Source of the DNA: Sordaria brevicollis
Taxonomy: Eukaryota; Ascomycota; Sordariomycetes; Sordariales; Sordariaceae
Length of the DNA: 64,000 nt
Assembly (NCBI GenBank): GCA_033439795.1
Contig: JAUTDP010000004.1
Span: 2,604,001-2,668,000 of the forward strand
Direction of reading: 5' to 3'
Shown: positions 60,096 through 64,000 of the stretch, piece by piece
Layout: every line of letters begins with the position of its first letter
How positions within the stretch are numbered: position 1 is the stretch's first letter
Program-made: the position numbers and the translations under genes
The notes under the pieces: model-generated
The model's database searches: none
What the model saw: only the letters and a program-made list of their open reading frames with translations
What the model was told of the DNA's origin: nothing

Positions 60096-63000
60096 TCACT
60101 CCCACGGCGAAGAGTCGTGACCAAACCCTTCTGAAAACTGCTCCATAGGCTCGTCTGGACCTAAACCATCAGAAAATTCAGAGTCATCACTGAGAATGTC
60201 AATGACCTCCTTATCCTGACTCGGCCCATCACCGTTCGCCTCCACCACCCTGCCTTCTCCCCACTGTTCATCAACCGCATCACTCACCCTATCCAGAAGC
60301 CTTCTCCCACCAAATATCTCCGCAAACCTCTCAGCCCTCTCGTCCTTTGACATCAACAGAAAGGCCGGCAAGCCGTACAGTTTACCCTCCTTTCCACCGA
60401 TTGCCACCTCATCATCAGGAACCTTGAGCATCCCAAGGACGACCTGCGCAGCAAATACATTCATCCCCGCTCTCCGCAGAAACAGCTCCCAGCCCGTCTC
60501 CACGGGAAGCAGTATGCTCTGCCACTCTTGAGCTTCTGTTCCATATTTGCATACCATAGCTGCCACCCACTTGGCCAGCGTCTCGGTGCCTCCGCCAACG
60601 TAGAACACTTGCACGTCAGCCTGTAATCCAGCCGCGAAGCACTGAAATTCAGCAAGGGCTTTGGCATCGGATTGCGATAGCGGGTTCATGGTTTCGCTGT
60701 GTTTGTTTCCTTCTGAGATGAAAACAATCATTCGTTCATGGCGCGTTGCTACGTTCTCAACTACGTCGCGGAAGGTGGGCTGTTGCTGCTGACCTGGAGC
60801 CGCCGGGAGCGGTTTCTGTCGCAGCTTGATCATGGTGGTGGTCATGATTCCTGTGGCTGGGGACAAGACGAAGTCGGCCTCATCACAGTTCGGCTGTTTA
60901 GTGCCGGGGACGATATTCTCGGGTCTGAGTCTCTCGTAGTCACGCCTTATGAGGTCGATGCCTGGGAGCAGTTTCTCTAGTTGACTTGTGATAAGACCGG
61001 AGACTGCACCAGAGACGATCATTCGAGGTTTGGTTTTGGGAGGAACAACATCAGGGGCAATAGCGGGCATGGGTTCGGGTGCGGGTGCGGGCGCAGGTTC
61101 CACGGGCTTTGTGTTCGAGACAGTCGCAACCTCTGGCTGTGGCTGTGCCGGCTGGTTGAAGAAGCGGCTATGGCTCAGCTTGGGTTTCTTTGGCATGTTC
61201 ATGTCGACGAAGTTTTCCACGAGTGAGGTGAAGTCGGTATACTCGCCTTCGAAGCCTTTCAGTACGTTTGTTGGGCTTGCAACTTCCTGGTTGGGCGTAT
61301 CAAGGACTCGGATCGGAGATCCGACGATTGGTGACGACTGCCGCTGTATAAGCTCAAGTTGTCGCTTCTTTCCACGCAGAAGGCGTGTCAGATCTTTAGA
61401 GAGCGGCATCGTGAATGGGGATGGCGACATATCCAGCCTGGTCTTTGTGTCCATGGCTTCTTGAGCCTGACAGATCTGTGACGACCTACTGCAAGGACGG
61501 GCTGGCTTGGCACTCGTGCTTGAGAGAACCAATTCCATTGATGGAGGCACACTGGGCTCCCTTGGTCTTTCCTCCAGGAACTCGTCTTCGTCTGCGTCGT
61601 CCCTGCGCAGGAACAACATCCCGGGATCCATGTTCACGAAATCGGCACTTGTTTGTATGTCACCCTCCCACGGTTCCTCAAGGAAGAAAGCAAGAACGCT
61701 TGGAACAACCTCGACCGCCTCCGTTATCAGCTCCTTCTCCGCCATGTGGGCCAAGGGTGCCCAGACCATTTGCTGCTCCTTGATGCTATCCTTCCGCCAC
61801 TTGATACCCTTCCAGTCGACGTCAGTTGTTTTCCGTATCCATTGGAACATGTCTTGGGGAGTCCAGAGACGGTCGTCCCATTCACGGACAGGGACAGAGA
61901 AATCCATGACTGGAGCTGCGACTCGTGCCGTCGCATCAAGTGGCTGAAGCTGTTCCTGCTCAGCGGATCGCATCATTCTTGTAGCGGTCTCTTCAAACAG
62001 GTCGTTCAGCTGTCCATCTACTAAAACGCCTTCTCCTGGGGTTGTATCGCTTGTTATGAGGCTCTTGGCCTTCTTCAGATCCTCTGGGAGCAGGACGCGG
62101 GAATGGGTGTTGCCTGCAAGAACCAGGCTGTCATCTGGCAACAGAGGAACGTCGACCTTAAAGTCGCGGGGAATCAGTTCTGGGGAAGATGAAGGTGATC
62201 TCTCTACCGAGAATTCTCCGGCTCTTATCATTCCTGATATGTCGATATCATCGTATCTCTCCGGTGACTTGGGCTGCTCATCGGCAATTGCGCTCCAGAA
62301 GTCGTTGTCCTTGGACAAGATTTTCCCCTCTATTGCTTGTAAATCCGCGCTCATGGAAGAGCTTGGATCGGAGAAGATCGGGATCGCGCACACGTCGTCA
62401 TCAGGAACGAAATACTCTGGTTCGGGTTGTATCCGAGGACTTAGTGGAGGAGTTATGTGCTCTACACGGTTCAGCTAGAGTAATGTCAGCTCGCATTCTT
62501 CCTGGAACTGAGGAGTATCGACGTGTGCGTTACGTACTCCTGCGTGTGTTGAGACATCCTCCATTAGCTCACGCTGCTCATCATCGCTCCAATCAGCCTT
62601 GAGGCTCTGGATCAAGAACATCAGGGTGTCCTTGGTGACTTCGATTGTTTCCTTGGAAAGGCTCTTCATGAGTGCCTCGTCACTTTTCCGTGCACTTTTG
62701 GCAAACCCGAGGCCTTCCCCTTGTTCAATGTCAACCGGATGTAATGGCAGACGATGGTCTGACAGCGGAACTTGTTGAAAAGCCTTGAATTTCCTCTCAA
62801 GTCTTCTGCAGTCCGACGGATGATCACTTCGCAGTGCAGGCTGCTCGACTTTGAGCTTCTTCAGCTCAGCGGTCTTAGTGAAGCACAGCCCCGCCATATG
62901 ATCTGCCACCTCTTGATCTGTGCAAGGCTTGCAGACTTGTTGGAGTAATACAAGAGATTCTGCCGGGACAGACCATTGCTCTGCTTTTCCGAGGATGGGC

Positions 63001-63272
63001 CTGAAAGCGAGTTCTTGGAGGGGTTTTTGGGACTCGACCAGCTCTCCAAAATCGGTCTGGATGAGAGTGGCTGCGATGCGGTCATCTCGCTCAAGCAGAT
63101 CCTTCCATGGATCCAGCCTCAGACTGTCAACGGTGAGACCATGTCGTCGCGCATACTCGTCAACGTCTGGTTCATCTGAGACTGACTGATCATTGTCGCT
63201 CGTCGGTGTGAGCGCATTGCTGGACAGAGGGCCACCTGAAGAGGTCAAATCGATGCTGGTCTCAAGGTCCAT
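60096..63272 (-). CDS. Large XPF-like/HhH (SHOC1/Zip2-like) candidate protein
   Basis: Two exons, 63272-62538 and 62474-60096, flank a 63-nt intron (donor GTACGT, acceptor CTCTAG). The phase agrees and gives 1037 residues. The N-terminal half is helical and conserved-looking (DPWKDLLERDDRIAATLIQ; EWDDRLWTPQDMFQWIRK). The C-terminal half resembles a nuclease-dead XPF fold (RMIVSGAVSGLITSQLEKLL, then EADFVLSP, IVFISEG and VFYVGGG), followed by two helix-hairpin-helix-like segments (NVFAAQVVLGMLK and RRLLDRVSDAVDEQ). This layout is that of Zip2/SHOC1-type meiotic proteins and of an Ascomycota family annotated, I believe, as DUF7102. No ERKxxxD nuclease motif is seen. A meiotic recombination role is plausible but unproven. 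It converges with the WD-repeat gene, 242 bp apart. Confidence 0.7.
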
Positions 63273-63657
63273 CTTCTGGTCTTGCGGTCGTCGGCGATCT
63301 CGTTCTCGAATATGAATATGCCAATAGCGCTAAGGATGGCAGATGGGCGATGCCGGCTTGGATATGGATGTCAGAAAAACATCATAACTCATTCGCGCTG
63401 AACTGCCTTCGTGTCGAACAAGTTAAAGGTCCTGGAAGACTTCGCCCCCAAACATTGCGAAAATTTTGTCTCCGCATCTCATTTCACTGCCTGCATGTCC
63501 TTCGTCAGGAGGAAAGAGCGGTGATTCACGCCTTCCTCGACGAGGTGCGCTGTCAACATGCGCTTTCCCGCTTCGCACCTTCCCAACGACGGAGGCACTC
63601 CGGAACTCGAAAATTTCTTGCTTCGATTTTCTTAACCTCCCGTCGCCCCCGCCTCTC
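63273..63657. other. Upstream region of the Zip2-like gene
   Basis: Pyrimidine-rich; probably a divergent promoter. No clear gene. Confidence 0.4.
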
Positions 63658-63841
63658 ATGAACGTCCTTCTGACACTCGGTCAATATAGTATCCGGCTTT
63701 TGAGTCTTCTCTGTTGTTTGGCACCATCTCAATAATTGTTACAGACTTGGCAACCCTATTCCTCTCGGTACATTCAGTTGATGCAGAGATTAAGTATCTG
63801 GACAAAAGCAATGGCATAACTCCGATGAAGCGAGTCTTTCT
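63658..63841 (+). CDS. Possible 5' exons of a gene running off the right edge
   Basis: A possible first exon at 63658-63688 (MNVLLTLGQY) joins an exon at 63745-63841 (NLATLFLSVHSVDAEIKY...). The donor GTATCC and acceptor TACAG at 63741-63744 are in phase, and a GTGAGT donor follows at 63842. No family is recognised and the rest of the gene lies beyond the window. An open frame after the donor could instead be exon if the sequence has an indel. This is only a tentative model. Confidence 0.25.
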
Positions 63842-64000
63842 GTGAGTTCGACGAACCGGAAATCCCAAGGTATCAAGCACATCGACGAGAGTCTTGTCCC
63901 TCGAATTTGCTTGTCTTGGCTTACCATCTTCGGCGTTGTCACTCTGGACGGCCCATTACCACCAAAGGATCGGCCTCCCGTCAACGCAGCCCCAAGCTAA

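Noticed and set aside
1..64000. CRISPR arrays or bacterial operons
   Set aside because: The introns, gene spacing and families are fungal; no spaced direct-repeat array is present.

Overview
The window is nuclear DNA of a filamentous ascomycete, most likely of the Sordariales (Neurospora/Sordaria-like). The evidence is short introns with GTAAGT/GTACGT-type donors and CTAAC/CTGAC branch sites, fungal lineage genes (HET domain, PQ-loop, TRPY channel), a DDB1 gene (dim-8 in Neurospora) directly followed by the Rieske gene fes-1, and three repeats mutated by RIP (repeat-induced point mutation) almost to saturation. The species is not established; the Rieske protein looks close to, but not identical with, the N. 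crassa protein as I remember it.

Layout. 1-2930: minus-strand gene, cut by the left edge, for an acidic zinc-finger/DUF3716-like protein. 4.4-7.0 kb: two secreted hemicellulases in tandem, a CE3 acetyl xylan esterase and a GH5_7 mannanase. 8.4-10.8 kb: Yvc1-like vacuolar cation channel. 13.3-14.8 kb: Mid2-like wall sensor. 15.3-18.4 kb: RIP-decayed pogo/Fot-type DNA transposon with a TA target-site duplication (TSD). 19.0-19.8 kb: Hsp31/DJ-1-like protein. 20.5-25.8 kb: giant Gln-rich protein. 29.4-33.0 kb: DDB1. 33.7-35.2 kb: Rieske protein. 36.0-41.6 kb: RIP-decayed Ty1/copia element with 188-bp LTRs and a GTATT TSD. 43.6-45.3 kb: secreted repeat protein. 46.1-48.5 kb: HET-domain protein. 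49.4-50.9 kb: R3H-domain protein. 51.8-52.9 kb: PQ-loop membrane protein. 53.5-57.9 kb: RIP-decayed element with terminal inverted repeats (TIRs) carrying a long decayed reading frame that I cannot classify. 58.3-59.9 kb: WRAP53/TCAB1-like WD protein. 60.1-63.3 kb: large XPF/Zip2-like candidate.

The genes are ordinary, separately transcribed fungal genes and do not form one pathway. Local links are the mannanase/esterase tandem, the DDB1-Rieske tandem, and the contrast between a heterochromatin-pathway gene (DDB1 acts in H3K9 methylation of RIP relics in Neurospora) and the AT-rich relics around it. The most novel-looking object is the third element: both termini are well preserved, and one reading frame of more than 750 codons survives without an indel but resembles no transposase I know. 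At three or four otherwise well-conserved genes the exon frames disagree by one base, which points to single-base assembly errors or real frameshifts.
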